Assembly (NCBI RefSeq): GCF_009429125.1
Contig: NZ_CP045529.1
Coordinates: forward strand, 682,001 to 746,000
DNA length: 64,000 nucleotides
Source: Luteimicrobium xylanilyticum
Lineage (GTDB): Bacteria; Actinomycetota; Actinomycetes; Actinomycetales; Cellulomonadaceae
Direction of reading: 5' to 3'
Each line of letters begins with the position of its first letter. Position 1 is the first letter of the stretch. A program made the position numbers and the translations under genes. The notes beneath the pieces are model-generated. The model did no database searches. It saw nothing but the letters and a program-made list of their open reading frames with translations, and had not been told where the DNA came from. Shown piece after piece: positions 44,762 to 53,364 of the stretch.

Positions 44762-45095
44762 GCGTGGCCCTCGGAGCGTCGGCCGGCCGGGTGCGTGCGG
44801 ACTGCGCGGCAGGGCCGTGCAGTGCGAGGGACGTCGGTGTCCACTGTGTCCACCTTCCGTGGAGGAGCGATCAGCAGTCGGATGTTTCCCCGGTGCAAAG
44901 CGTTGTTCGCCCGTGATAAGCGCATTTAGCCCCGAAGACATCCGATGTCTGACAGTTATAGTGGCGGACGGCGGGCATGTAAAGCCCCCGGGGTGCGGCG
45001 ACGGCGCCGACCCGGATTGTGGGCCGCTCGCTCGGTGGCCCAGACTCGGGCTCAGGAGCGCGCCCCGCAGGTCGCGACGAGCGGAGGGATCACGG
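44762..45095. other. Divergent control region between fuconate dehydratase and FadR-type regulator
   Basis: No gene fits in this 334-bp gap. Between about 44870 and 44970 the DNA is clearly AT-richer than its surroundings and holds the promoters in both directions. On the minus strand CTGTCA followed by CTAAAT or TAAATG is a possible promoter that encloses the palindrome at 44936. A half-site resembling that palindrome (CGGATGTTT) lies at 44879-44887. The rest shows nothing I can name. Confidence 0.5.
44936..44962 (+). promoter_or_regulatory. Operator palindrome and -10 box of the FadR-type regulator
   Basis: AGACATC-C-GATGTCT at 44936-44950 is a perfect 7+1+7 inverted repeat. TATAGT at 44957-44962 is a good -10 box for the regulator gene, with GAAGAC at the -35 position overlapping the palindrome. 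Autoregulation and control of the divergent fucose operon by the FadR-type protein are the simplest reading. Confidence 0.6.
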
Positions 45096-45767
45096 ATGGC
45101 AGTCACGGACCAGGCGATCGACAAGCTCCGGGGCATGATCGCCTCGGGCGAGCTCCAGCCCGGGCAGCGCCTGCCGCGCGAGGCGGACCTTGCCGCCGAC
45201 CTCGGGCTCTCCCGCAGCTCGCTGCGCGAGGCGGTCCGCGCGCTCTCGCTGCTGCGCATCCTCGACGTGCGCCAGGGTGACGGGACGTACGTCTCGAGCC
45301 TGTCGAGCGAGTCGCTCGTCGACACCCTGAGCTTCATCGCCGACTTCCACCAGGACTCGAGCGTGCTCGACCTGCTCGAGGTCCGGCGGATCCTGGAGCC
45401 CGCCGCGAGCGCGCGGGCAGCCCGGCGTGCCGGGCCGGACGACGTCGAGCGCCTGCGTGCGATCCTTGCCGGCGCCGACGCCGACTCCCCGGTCGAGGAG
45501 CTCGTCGCGGTGGACGTCGAGTTCCACCGGGCCGTGGCCGAGCTCGCGGGCAACCCCGTCCTCGCGTCGCTCGTCGAGAGCGTCTCGAGCCGGACGCACC
45601 GGGCGCGCACGTGGCGCGGAATCACCGAGGAGGGTGCGCTCGCGCGCACGCTCGCGGAGCACGCCGCGATCCTCGGTGCGATCGCGGTGGGGGACGCGGA
45701 CCTGGCCCGCGCGTGGGCCGAGGTGCACGTGGGCGGCGTGGAGGCGTGGCTCCGGCAGAGCCTCTGA
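45096..45767 (+). CDS. FadR/GntR family transcriptional regulator
   Basis: 223 residues: a winged helix ([60 protein letters not shown]) and an all-helical FCD effector domain with the metal-binding residues suggested by [26 protein letters not shown] and [15 protein letters not shown]. Relatives regulate sugar-acid genes, and fuconate or a related acid is a likely effector. GGAGG lies 8 bases before ATG 45096. It is divergent from the fucose operon. Confidence 0.9.
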   Translation: MAVTDQAIDKLRGMIASGELQPGQRLPREADLAADLGLSRSSLREAVRALSLLRILDVRQGDGTYVSSLSSESLVDTLSFIADFHQDSSVLDLLEVRRILEPAASARAARRAGPDDVERLRAILAGADADSPVEELVAVDVEFHRAVAELAGNPVLASLVESVSSRTHRARTWRGITEEGALARTLAEHAAILGAIAVGDADLARAWAEVHVGGVEAWLRQSL

Positions 45768-45883
45768 GCCGGGTCCCCGGGCCGGTCGGTCCGGACCTCG
45801 CGAGGCGCCCGCCCGTGCGGTGGCCGTGGTGGCACGGTGCCTCCTCGTGGGTCGGGCGCAGCCTCGGCGCGGCGCCTCGTGAC

Positions 45884-45980
45884 GGGTCCCGGGGGACCGT
45901 GCGCTCGGCGCCGAGCGCTTGACACCCCGGGTGACGGGGACCACAGTAGCCGTGTTTACGTCACCATGGTGACGTGAACA
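45884..45980 (+). promoter_or_regulatory. Stacked palindromes with a TTGACA promoter and double LacI-type operator
   Basis: In order: a small hairpin GGTCCC/GGGACC (45886-45899); a perfect 18-bp palindrome GCGCTCGGCGCCGAGCGC (45901-45918); a consensus -35 TTGACA (45919-45924) with a weak -10 such as CACAGT (45942-45947); and a 28-bp near-perfect palindrome (45953-45980) made of two abutting 14-bp sites in opposite directions, TGTTTACGTCACCA and, on the complement, TGTTCACGTCACCA. The latter differs by one base from the operator at 49698. It points into an IS remnant, so the original target gene seems lost. Confidence 0.6.
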
Positions 45981-46038
45981 TCGCGGCCCGCGGGCCGCGG
46001 CAGCACTTGCCCCGCAACGACGCGAGCCTGTCCACAAC

Positions 46039-46533
46039 GAACCTGCAGGTCACGGGATCGGAAGATCTCGTGGTGGGCTGACGACCAAGGTCCACCACGC
46101 GGTGGACGGTCGGGGCCGGCCCTTGGCCGCGGTCGTGACCGCTGGGCAGTGTCACGACGGCCAGCAGCTCAAGGCCGTCCTGGCCGACGTCTGGGTACCC
46201 CGCGAGGTCGGTCGCCCACGCACGACGCCGGACGCGTTGCTCGCGGACAAGGCCTACTCGTCCGCAGCCACCCGCGCCGACCTGCGCGCCCGGCGCATCC
46301 AGGCCGTGATCCCCGAACGCGCCGACCAGAAGGCCAACCGCAAGCGCAAGGGCTCCGCCGGCGGTCGGCCACCGGTGACTGACTTCGAGAAGTACAAGAA
46401 GCGCAACGTCGTCGAACGGTCCTTCAACCTGCTCAAACAGTGGCGCGCCCTGGCCACCCGTTACGACAAGCACGCCACGATCTACCGCGGCGCGGTCGTC
46501 CTGGCCGCCATCATCGTCTGGCTACGCAGTTAG
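46039..46533 (+). pseudogene. IS5-family transposase, 5'-truncated remnant
   Basis: The frame reads from about GHGIGRSRGGLTTKVHHAVDG through VTAGQCHDGQQL, LLADKAYSS (second catalytic Asp), IPERADQ, and NVVERSFNLLKQWRALATRYDK (catalytic Glu) to TAG at 46531-46533. This is the C-terminal half of an IS5-type DDE transposase. The N-terminal part with the first catalytic Asp is missing, and there is no start codon with a ribosome-binding site, so it is not active. Upstream it abuts the double operator. Confidence 0.88.
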
Positions 46534-46546
46534 GAGACACGCCCTA
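46530..46546. mobile_element. Probable right terminal end of the IS remnant
   Basis: TTAGGAGACACGCCCTA directly after the transposase stop looks like an IS5-family terminal repeat (GGGCGTGTCTCCTAA when read inward). No matching left end was found upstream, so the element is one-ended. Confidence 0.5.
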
Positions 46547-46648
46547 GGTCGCCTGGGACGCGGTGAGCTGCGGCTGACCCGCGGGCGACGGCGGTCGTCG
46601 GGGCCTCACGGGGTCCCGGCGGCCGCCGTCCGTCGTCTGCGCCGGCCG

Positions 46649-46669
46649 GGTCCGGGCCGTGCCCGGACC
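46649..46669 (-). terminator. Terminator of the LacI regulator gene
   Basis: A perfect 9-bp stem (GGTCCGGGC with GCCCGGACC) and 3-base loop lies 5 bases beyond the stop codon of the minus-strand LacI gene. The region 46547-46648 shows nothing else I can name. Confidence 0.6.
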
Positions 46670-46674
46670 GGGGG

Positions 46675-47709
46675 TCACGCGGGCGGTGCGGTGCTGGCTC
46701 GCACGACGAGCTCGACGGGGACCAGGGCGTGATCCTGGCGCTCGCCGTTCTCGATCTCCTCGAGGAGCGCGGACACGCACTCGACACCGATCCGGTCGAA
46801 GTGCTGGTGGATCGTAGTGAGCGGCGGTTGGAAGCTGGCCGACTCGGGCATGTCGTCGAACCCCACGACGCTGACGTCGCCGGGGACGTCGCGGCCGGCG
46901 TCGTGCAACGCCCGCAGGACGCCGAGCGCCATCTGGTCGTTCGCCGCGAAGACTGCGGTCACCGCGGGATCCTCGGCGAGCCGGGAGCCGATGGCGTAGC
47001 CGGCCTCGGGGCTCCAGTCGCCTCGCTGGACCTCGGGCACGGGGGCGCCCGCGTCCCGGAGGGTCTTCTCCCAGGTGGTGCGGCGCACCTCGGCGGAGTG
47101 CGACGCCTGCGGCCCCGCGATGTGCCAGACGTTGCGGTGGCCGAGGCCGAGCAGGTGCTCCGTGGCGAGACGTGCCCCGCGCGCCTGGTCGTTGTCGATC
47201 GCCGGGTAGCGCGTGGGCGGCCCCGAGTCGACGACGACGACCGGCAGGTCGGTGGGCAGGACGATCTCCGCGGCGGTCATCCGCTGGACCTCGAGGAGGA
47301 TCGCGGCCCCGTCGACGGACTGCTCCGCGAGGGTCTCGAACGCCGCGCTGACGTCGGCGGGCTCGGGCGAGGCGAGCGGGATGAGCGTGACGGAGTAGCC
47401 GGCCTTCGCGGCCTCGAGCGCGATCCCGTTGACGGTCCGGGTGGAGCCGTAGGAGGTCAGCGTGTAGACGAGGACGCCGATGCTGCGCGAGCGGCCCGAG
47501 CGGAGGGCGCGGGCAGCACGGTTGGGCCGGTAGCCGAGGGTTCCCATGGCGGCCAGGACGCGCTCGCGGGTGGCCTGCTCCACGTTGGTCCGGCCGTTGG
47601 CGACCCGGGAGACGGTCTGCGCTGAGACGCCGGCCAGCGCTGCTACCTCGGCCATCGAGGGAGGACGGCGGCGCGCCTGCGCGTCGCCGGCGGACGTCAG
47701 TGCCACCAT
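46675..47709 (-). CDS. LacI family transcriptional regulator (beta-galactoside module)
   Basis: 344 residues. HTH: SMAEVAALAGVSAQTVSRVANGRTNV, hinge NRAARALRSG; sensor domain with SIGVLVYTLTSYG, VVVVDSG, GLGHRNVWHIAGP, VFAANDQMALGVLRALHDAG, VSVVGFDDMPESASFQPPLTTIHQHF. It is closely similar to the LacI protein at 34447. It is divergent from the permease-permease-SBP-GH42 operon, which it probably represses through the operators at 47725-47772. ATG 47709 (complement) has no ribosome-binding site but has TACGGT exactly six bases upstream. Confidence 0.92.
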   Translation of the reverse strand: MVALTSAGDAQARRRPPSMAEVAALAGVSAQTVSRVANGRTNVEQATRERVLAAMGTLGYRPNRAARALRSGRSRSIGVLVYTLTSYGSTRTVNGIALEAAKAGYSVTLIPLASPEPADVSAAFETLAEQSVDGAAILLEVQRMTAAEIVLPTDLPVVVVDSGPPTRYPAIDNDQARGARLATEHLLGLGHRNVWHIAGPQASHSAEVRRTTWEKTLRDAGAPVPEVQRGDWSPEAGYAIGSRLAEDPAVTAVFAANDQMALGVLRALHDAGRDVPGDVSVVGFDDMPESASFQPPLTTIHQHFDRIGVECVSALLEEIENGERQDHALVPVELVVRASTAPPA

Positions 47710-47715
47710 GACCAA

Positions 47716-47721
47716 ACCGTA
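47716..47721 (-). promoter_or_regulatory. -10 box for LacI regulator gene, probable leaderless start
   Basis: On the minus strand TACGGT ends six bases before ATG 47709. It is the eighth case in this window of the same box-to-start spacing. The first operator (47725-47738) lies directly upstream, so the repressor may control its own gene. Confidence 0.5.
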
Positions 47722-47724
47722 ACA

Positions 47725-47772
47725 TGTTTGCGTTGACATCTGTTCGAGGTTGTTTGTATGTTTGCGATAACA
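47725..47772. promoter_or_regulatory. Two LacI-type operators in the divergent region
   Basis: TGTTTGCGTTGACA at 47725-47738 and TGTTTGCGATAACA at 47759-47772 match the LacI operator form and are 34 bp apart, close to three helical turns, which would place dimers on the same face. They lie between the divergent lacI and permease genes. Confidence 0.75.
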
Positions 47773-47816
47773 CAGCGGCAGCGAGCGCCGCTGGCGGACC
47801 GACGAGGGCCTGGACG

Positions 47817-48767
47817 ATGACGACCACCACACCCGTGGACGTGGCAGCGGTGACGCCGCCACCCTCGAGAGCCTCGGGACGCCCGACGGCGAAGGCGAAG
47901 GCCCCGCGCAACTGGCGCGGCTGGATCTTCGTGGCGCCCTTCATGATCGTGTTCCTGCTGGTCTTCCTGGCGCCGGTGGCCTACTCGGTCTACCTGAGCC
48001 TCTTCCGCCACCAGCTCATCGGCGGCGACCACTTCGTCTGGTTCCAGAACTACACGCAGGCGTTCAGCGACCCGAAGCTGCGCGAGGGCGCGGTGCGCGT
48101 GCTCGTGTTCCTCGTGATCCAGGTGCCGATCATGCTGTGCCTGGCGCTCTTCGCCGCCCTGGCGATCGACTCGCGCCGCCTCCTCGGGAGCGCGTTCATG
48201 CGGCTCGGGATCTTCCTCCCGTACGCCGTGCCCGGCGTCGTGGCGGTGCTGATGTGGGGCTTCCTCTACTCCGACCGCATGGGCCTCGCGGGGAACGTCA
48301 ACGACTTCCTCGGCCACGACGTGCTCAAGCCGTTCAGCCAGACGTGGATCCTGCCGTCGATCGGCAACATCGTCACGTGGGAGTTCGTCGGCTACAACAT
48401 GCTGATCTTCTACTCCGCGCTGCGGACCATCCCCGGTGACCTCTACGAGGCGGCGGCGCTCGACGGCGCCGGCCAGTTCCGGATCGTCCGCAGCATCAAG
48501 CTCCCCGCCCTGCGCGGCGCGATCGTGATCGCCACGATCTTCTCGATCATCGGGAGCTTCCAGCTCTTCAACGAGCCGAACATCCTCAAGCCCCTCGCGC
48601 CGGGCCTGATCACCACCTACTACACGCCCAACATGTACGCGTACAACCTCAGCTTCTTCGGCCAGCAGGTGAACTACGCCGCGACCGTGGCGATCGTCAT
48701 GGGTGTGATCACGGCCGTGATCGCCTACGTCGTGCAGCTGCGCGGCAACCGACAGGAGCAGCGATGA
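47817..48767 (+). CDS. Sugar ABC transporter permease (MalF type)
   Basis: 316-residue CUT1 permease with a Pro/Thr-rich cytosolic lead and six membrane helices. The conserved cytosolic loop EAAALDGAGQFRIVRSIKLPALRG is the EAA motif that contacts the ATPase. No ATPase gene lies in this operon, so a shared MsmK/UgpC-type ATPase elsewhere must energise it. ATG 47817 begins after GAGGG. It probably imports beta-galactosides, given the GH42 gene downstream. Overlaps the next permease by ATGA. Confidence 0.9.
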   Translation: MTTTTPVDVAAVTPPPSRASGRPTAKAKAPRNWRGWIFVAPFMIVFLLVFLAPVAYSVYLSLFRHQLIGGDHFVWFQNYTQAFSDPKLREGAVRVLVFLVIQVPIMLCLALFAALAIDSRRLLGSAFMRLGIFLPYAVPGVVAVLMWGFLYSDRMGLAGNVNDFLGHDVLKPFSQTWILPSIGNIVTWEFVGYNMLIFYSALRTIPGDLYEAAALDGAGQFRIVRSIKLPALRGAIVIATIFSIIGSFQLFNEPNILKPLAPGLITTYYTPNMYAYNLSFFGQQVNYAATVAIVMGVITAVIAYVVQLRGNRQEQR

Positions 48768-49657
48768 CCGCCCCCGCCCTCGACCGGACCTCGCACCAGG
48801 CGAAGGGCCTGATGGCGCCCCGCAAGTCGCCGCTGCTGACGATCGTCATGGCGCTCATGGTGATCTACGCGCTCCTGCCGCTCGCGTGGCTCCTGATCAG
48901 CTCGACCAAGAGCCAGGACTCGCTGTTCGGGTCGTTCGGCCTCTGGTTCTCCGGGCCGTTCTCGTTCTTCAGCAACATCAAGGACACGCTGACCTACGAC
49001 GACAGCATCTTCCTGCGCTGGTTCGGGAACACGCTCCTGTACGTCGTCGCGGGCGCGGGCGGTGCGACGCTGCTCGCGACGCTCGCCGGCTACGGGCTCG
49101 CCAAGTACACGCTCCCGGGCAAGAGGGCGGTGTTCGCGACCGTGCTCGGGGCCATCGCCGTGCCCGGCACGGCCCTGGCGGTGCCGACGTTCCTGCTCTT
49201 CAGCAAGATGGGCCTGACGAACACGATCTGGGCGATCATCATCCCGTCGCTCATCTCGCCGTTCGGGCTCTACCTCGTCTGGGTCTACGCCGTGGACGCC
49301 GTCCCGACGGAGCTCCTCGAGGCTGCCAGGGTCGACGGCGCGGGCGAGCTGAGGACGTTCTTCACCATCTCGATCAAGCTGCTCACGCCCGGCATCGTCA
49401 CGGTCGCGCTGTTCTCGGTCGTGGCCGTGTGGAACAACTACTTCCTGCCGCTGATCATGCTCAACGATCCCAAGCTGTTCCCGTTGACCATCGGGCTCAC
49501 GCAGTGGAACCAGCAGGCGACGGGCGTCGGGTCGAACCCGATCTTCAACCTCGTCATCACCGGATCCCTCCTGACGATCATCCCGATCGTCGTCATCTTC
49601 CTGCTGCTGCAGCGGTTCTGGCAGTCCGGCCTCAGCGCCGGCAGCGTCAAGCAGTAG
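48764..49657 (+). CDS. Sugar ABC transporter permease (MalG type)
   Basis: 297-residue CUT1 permease, partner of the preceding gene. It has six helices and the EAA loop LLEAARVDGAGELRTFFTISIKL. The C-terminus QRFWQSGLSAGSVKQ is typical of MalG/LacG-like proteins. The SBP gene follows after 102 bases that contain an operator. Confidence 0.92.
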   Translation: MTAPALDRTSHQAKGLMAPRKSPLLTIVMALMVIYALLPLAWLLISSTKSQDSLFGSFGLWFSGPFSFFSNIKDTLTYDDSIFLRWFGNTLLYVVAGAGGATLLATLAGYGLAKYTLPGKRAVFATVLGAIAVPGTALAVPTFLLFSKMGLTNTIWAIIIPSLISPFGLYLVWVYAVDAVPTELLEAARVDGAGELRTFFTISIKLLTPGIVTVALFSVVAVWNNYFLPLIMLNDPKLFPLTIGLTQWNQQATGVGSNPIFNLVITGSLLTIIPIVVIFLLLQRFWQSGLSAGSVKQ

Positions 49658-49697
49658 CCGGCGTCCGCGGGATGCCGGGGGCGACCACGGCACTCCA

Positions 49698-49711
49698 TGT
49701 TCACGTCAACA
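49698..49711 (+). promoter_or_regulatory. LacI-type operator upstream of the binding-protein gene
   Basis: TGTTCACGTCAACA lies 49 bases before the binding-protein start. It differs by one base from one half of the palindrome at 45967-45980 and fits the sites at 47725-47772, suggesting a second, internal control point for the same LacI protein. Confidence 0.6.
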
Positions 49712-49759
49712 CCCAACCATCGGTTCTCCTGACTCCGAAGAAGTGGAAGGAAACTCCCC

Positions 49760-51115
49760 ATGAAGGCACACATGAAGCGGGCGACGGTCGCGAGCGCCGC
49801 GGTGCTCGCGATCGGTCTGGCGCTCTCGGCCTGCTCGAGCGGCAACGACAGCGGCTCGAAGAGCACCGACGACTCGACCCAGGCCGCGGCCTCGATCGAC
49901 GCGGCCCTCCAGAAGGGCGGGACGATCACCTACTGGACGTGGACGCCGTCCGCGAAGGACCAGGTCGCCGCGTTCGAGAAGGCGTACCCGAACGTCAAGG
50001 TCAACCTCGTGAACACGGGCAGCGCCAACGACAACAACCTCAAGCTGCAGAACGCGATCTCGGCGGGCTCCGGCGCCCCCGACGTCGTGCAGATCGAGTA
50101 CCAGTCGCTGCCGCAGTTCATCCTGTCCAAGGGCGTCGAGGACCTGACGAAGTACGGCTTCGGTGACCTCAAGGACCTCTACACCGCCTCGACGTGGGGC
50201 TCGGTCGCTCAGCAGGACGGCATCTGGGCGCTGCCTCAGGACTCCGGGCCGATGGCGCTCTTCTTCAACAAGAAGACGTTCGACAAGTTCGGGCTCACCG
50301 TCCCCAAGACGTGGGACCAGTACATCGCCGACGCGAAGAAGCTCCACGCGGCCGACCCGTCGTACTACATCACCAACGACTCGGGCACGGACGCCGGGTT
50401 CGGCACCTCGATGATCTGGCAGGCCGGCGGCCGCCCGTTCAAGGCGGACGGCTCGAACGTCACCGTCAACCTCCAGGACGACGGCACCAAGAAGTGGGCC
50501 GACACCTGGAACCAGCTCGTCCAGGGCGGGCTCATGAGCCAGATCTCGGGCTGGACCGACGAGTGGTACTCGGCGCTCGCCGACGGCAAGATCGCGTCGC
50601 TCCCCATCGGTGCCTGGATGCCGGGCGTCCTCGAGTCCGGTGCCAAGGGCGGCTCGGGTGACTGGCGCGTCGCCCCCATGCCCACGTACGACGGCGGCAC
50701 CGCGGTGACGTCCGAGAACGGCGGCAGCTCGGAGGCGGTGACCGCGCAGTCGAAGAACAAGGAGCTCGCGGCCGGCTTCCTCAAGTGGCTGAACTCGTCG
50801 GAGGACTCCATCAGCGTGTTCCTCAAGTCGGGTGGCTTCCCGTCGACCGTGAAGGACCTCAACGCGGACTCGTTCCTCGACTACAAGTCGGACTACTTCG
50901 GCGGCCAGCAGATCAACAAGGTGCTCGTCGACGCTGCGAACTCGGTGGGCACCGGCTGGCAGTACCTGCCCTGGCAGTCCTACGCCAACAGCATCTACGC
51001 GGACTACGTCGGCAAGGCCTACTCGGGCAAGAGCGACATCAACGCCGCGCTGCAGCAGTGGCAGGACGCCAACGTGAAGTACGGCAACGAGCAGGGCTTC
51101 ACGGTCAACAAGTAG
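49760..51115 (+). CDS. Sugar ABC transporter substrate-binding lipoprotein (GH42 module)
   Basis: 451-residue extracellular-binding-protein family 1 lipoprotein: signal peptide with lipobox LALSAC (Cys near residue 25), then TITYWTWTPSAKDQVAAFEKAYPNVKV, GAPDVVQIEY, LPQDSGPMALFFNKKTFDKFGL, WYSALADGKIASLPIGAW and ENGGSSEAVTAQSKNKELAAGFLKW. By context it binds galacto-oligosaccharides. ATG 49760 follows AAGGA. The gene comes after the permeases, the reverse of the usual order. Confidence 0.92.
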   Translation: MKAHMKRATVASAAVLAIGLALSACSSGNDSGSKSTDDSTQAAASIDAALQKGGTITYWTWTPSAKDQVAAFEKAYPNVKVNLVNTGSANDNNLKLQNAISAGSGAPDVVQIEYQSLPQFILSKGVEDLTKYGFGDLKDLYTASTWGSVAQQDGIWALPQDSGPMALFFNKKTFDKFGLTVPKTWDQYIADAKKLHAADPSYYITNDSGTDAGFGTSMIWQAGGRPFKADGSNVTVNLQDDGTKKWADTWNQLVQGGLMSQISGWTDEWYSALADGKIASLPIGAWMPGVLESGAKGGSGDWRVAPMPTYDGGTAVTSENGGSSEAVTAQSKNKELAAGFLKWLNSSEDSISVFLKSGGFPSTVKDLNADSFLDYKSDYFGGQQINKVLVDAANSVGTGWQYLPWQSYANSIYADYVGKAYSGKSDINAALQQWQDANVKYGNEQGFTVNK

Positions 51116-51137
51116 CCGGCTGCACGCAGCACCGGTC

Positions 51138-51169
51138 GGGCGTGCCGCGGTTCTCCCCGCGGCCCGCCC
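51138..51169 (+). terminator. Hairpin between binding-protein and GH42 genes
   Basis: A stem of 12 pairs with one mismatch (51138-51150 with 51157-51169) and a 6-base loop lies 22 bases after the binding-protein stop. As at other binding-protein genes here, it may stabilise the upstream message while limiting GH42 expression. Confidence 0.65.
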
Positions 51170-51200
51170 TCCATCACGCTCTACCTCGGAGGACAGACTC

Positions 51201-53273
51201 ATGACATCGCCCGTCCAGCACCGCTGGCTGCGCTGGCCGGCCACCGACGGGACGTCGTCCTCCGGCACCGGCGGAGGCCGCGCGCGGATCGCCTACGGCG
51301 CCGACTACAACCCGGAGCAGTGGCCCCGGGAGGTGTGGGCCGACGACGCGCGCCTTATGCGCGAGGCCGGCGTGAACATCGTGACGCTCGCCGTCTTCAG
51401 CTGGGCGAAGCTGCAGCCGACAGCCGACACGTGGGACTTCGCGTGGCTCGACGAGGTCATGGACCTCATGCACGCGAACGGCATCGCGGTGGACCTCGCG
51501 ACGGCGACGGCCTCGCCGCCGCCGTGGCTCACGACGGCGCACCCGGAGATCCTCCCGGTGAACGAGCGCGGCGAGACGCTCTGGCCGGGGGCGCGTCAGC
51601 ACTGGCGTCCCACCTCGCCCGTCTTCCGCGAGCACGCGCTACGCCTCGTCGAGGCCATGGCCGCCCGCTATGCGGACCACCCGGCGCTCGCGGCCTGGCA
51701 CGTGTCGAACGAGCTCGGGTGCCACAACGTCTACGACTACTCCGACGACGCCGCCGCGGCCTTCCGCGCCTGGCTGCGCGACCGCTACAAGACGTCCGAC
51801 GCGCTCAACGACGCATGGGGCACGAGCTTCTGGTCACAGTGGTACGGCTCGTTCGACGAGGTGCTGCCGCCGCGGCTCGCCGCCAGCTACCCCAACCCGA
51901 CCCAGCAGCTCGACTTCAAGCGGTTCTCGTCGGACGCGCTCCGGGACTATCTGCGTGCCGAGGCCGACGTGCTCCGGCGCATCACGCCCGACGTCCCCGT
52001 CACCACGAACTTCATGCTCATGGGTGACATGAGCGGCATGAACTATGCGGACTGGGCCGCGGAGCTCGACTTCGTCGCCAACGACCACTACCGCCAGGCC
52101 GTCCCTCGCTCTGACGACGAGCTGTCGCTGTCGGCGAACCTCACGTCCGGCGTCGCGGGCGGGCGTCCGTGGTACCTCATGGAGCACGCGACGAGCGCGG
52201 TCAACTGGCAGCGGATCAACGCCGTGAAGTCCACGGCGCTCCTGCGCCACGACGCGCTCACCCACCTCGCGCACGGGGCGGACGCCGTCTGCTTCTTCCA
52301 GTGGCGGCAGTCGGCGTCAGGCGCCGAGAAGTTCCACTCGGGGATGGTGCCGCACGCCGGACCGGACTCGGAGCTCTTCCGCGGCGTCGTCGGGCTGGGG
52401 CGCACGCTCCAGGACCTGGCCCCCGTCGCGGGCTCGGGCCGCCTGCAGTCTCCCGTCGCGGTCCTGGTCGACTGGGACTCCTGGTGGGCGAGCGAGCTCG
52501 ACTCCCACCCGTCCAACGTCCTGCGCTACCGCCAGGAGGCGCTCGACTGGTACGGCGCCCTGCTCGACGCCGGCGTCCGGGCCGATGCGGTCCCCGTGGG
52601 CTCCGACCTCAGCGGCTACCGGCTCGTCGTCGCGCCGGTCCTCTACCTCGTCCCCGAGGAGACACGCGTGCGTCTGCACGACTACGTCGAGGGCGGCGGC
52701 CACCTCGTGCTCACCTACTTCTCGGGGATCGCCGACGCGGACGACCGCGTCTACCTCGGCGGCTACCCGGGCGCGTTCCGCGACCTGCTCGGTGTCCGCG
52801 TCGAGGAGTTCGTCCCGCTCCTGGACGACGAGACCGTGACGCTCAGCACTGGTGCGACCGGCACGCTGTGGAGCGAGCCGGTCCGGCTCACCGACCCCGC
52901 GACCGAGGTGCTCGCGTCCTACCTCGACGGGTCGGTCGCCGGAGGCCCGGCGGTGACCCGGCGCGTGGTCGGCGAGGGCTCGGCGTCGTACGTCTCGACC
53001 CGGCTCGGCGTCGACGGCCTCGCCACGGTCCTGCCCGCGCTGCTCGCGGGGGCGGGCGTCACGAGCGAGCTGCCGGAGCCGGTGCGCGGCGCCGTCGAGC
53101 ACGTGGTCCGGACGAACGGCACGGACGACTTCGTGTTCTACGTGAACCGCACCGCCGGGCAGATCACGCTCCCGGACGTAACGGGCGAGCTCCTCCTCGG
53201 TGAGCGTGCCGACGACGGCACCGTCACCCTCGAGGCGCACGGGGTCGCGGTGCTCCGCACGCCCCACCCCTGA
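51201..53273 (+). CDS. Beta-galactosidase, GH42
   Basis: 690-residue cytosolic enzyme that splits terminal beta-galactosides from imported oligosaccharides. It has the GH42 start YGADYNPEQWPREVWADD, acid/base E171 in WHVSNELGCHN and nucleophile E328 in YLMEHATSAVNWQ, followed by the trimerisation domain (about 400-610; VLVDWDSWWASE, HLVLTYFSGIAD) and a small C-terminal beta domain. No signal peptide; about 28 low-complexity residues precede the barrel. GGAGGA lies before ATG 51201. Last gene of its operon. Confidence 0.95.
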   Translation: MTSPVQHRWLRWPATDGTSSSGTGGGRARIAYGADYNPEQWPREVWADDARLMREAGVNIVTLAVFSWAKLQPTADTWDFAWLDEVMDLMHANGIAVDLATATASPPPWLTTAHPEILPVNERGETLWPGARQHWRPTSPVFREHALRLVEAMAARYADHPALAAWHVSNELGCHNVYDYSDDAAAAFRAWLRDRYKTSDALNDAWGTSFWSQWYGSFDEVLPPRLAASYPNPTQQLDFKRFSSDALRDYLRAEADVLRRITPDVPVTTNFMLMGDMSGMNYADWAAELDFVANDHYRQAVPRSDDELSLSANLTSGVAGGRPWYLMEHATSAVNWQRINAVKSTALLRHDALTHLAHGADAVCFFQWRQSASGAEKFHSGMVPHAGPDSELFRGVVGLGRTLQDLAPVAGSGRLQSPVAVLVDWDSWWASELDSHPSNVLRYRQEALDWYGALLDAGVRADAVPVGSDLSGYRLVVAPVLYLVPEETRVRLHDYVEGGGHLVLTYFSGIADADDRVYLGGYPGAFRDLLGVRVEEFVPLLDDETVTLSTGATGTLWSEPVRLTDPATEVLASYLDGSVAGGPAVTRRVVGEGSASYVSTRLGVDGLATVLPALLAGAGVTSELPEPVRGAVEHVVRTNGTDDFVFYVNRTAGQITLPDVTGELLLGERADDGTVTLEAHGVAVLRTPHP

Positions 53274-53281
53274 CCGATCCC

Positions 53282-53325
53282 CGCCGACGGCGCCGCCACC
53301 TCGACCGAGGGCGGGGCCGTCGGCG
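53282..53325 (+). terminator. Terminator after the GH42 gene
   Basis: A 16-bp stem with one G-G mismatch (53282-53297 with 53310-53325) and a 12-base loop begins 8 bases after the GH42 stop. Confidence 0.75.
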
Positions 53326-53364
53326 TAGGGGCGGCCGCCGAGAACCTCACCCCCGGCGCGGTCT

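Noticed and set aside
46071-46533. IS5-type transposase as an intact gene
   Set aside because: The N-terminal half including the first catalytic Asp is missing and no start codon has a ribosome-binding site; only one element end is visible.
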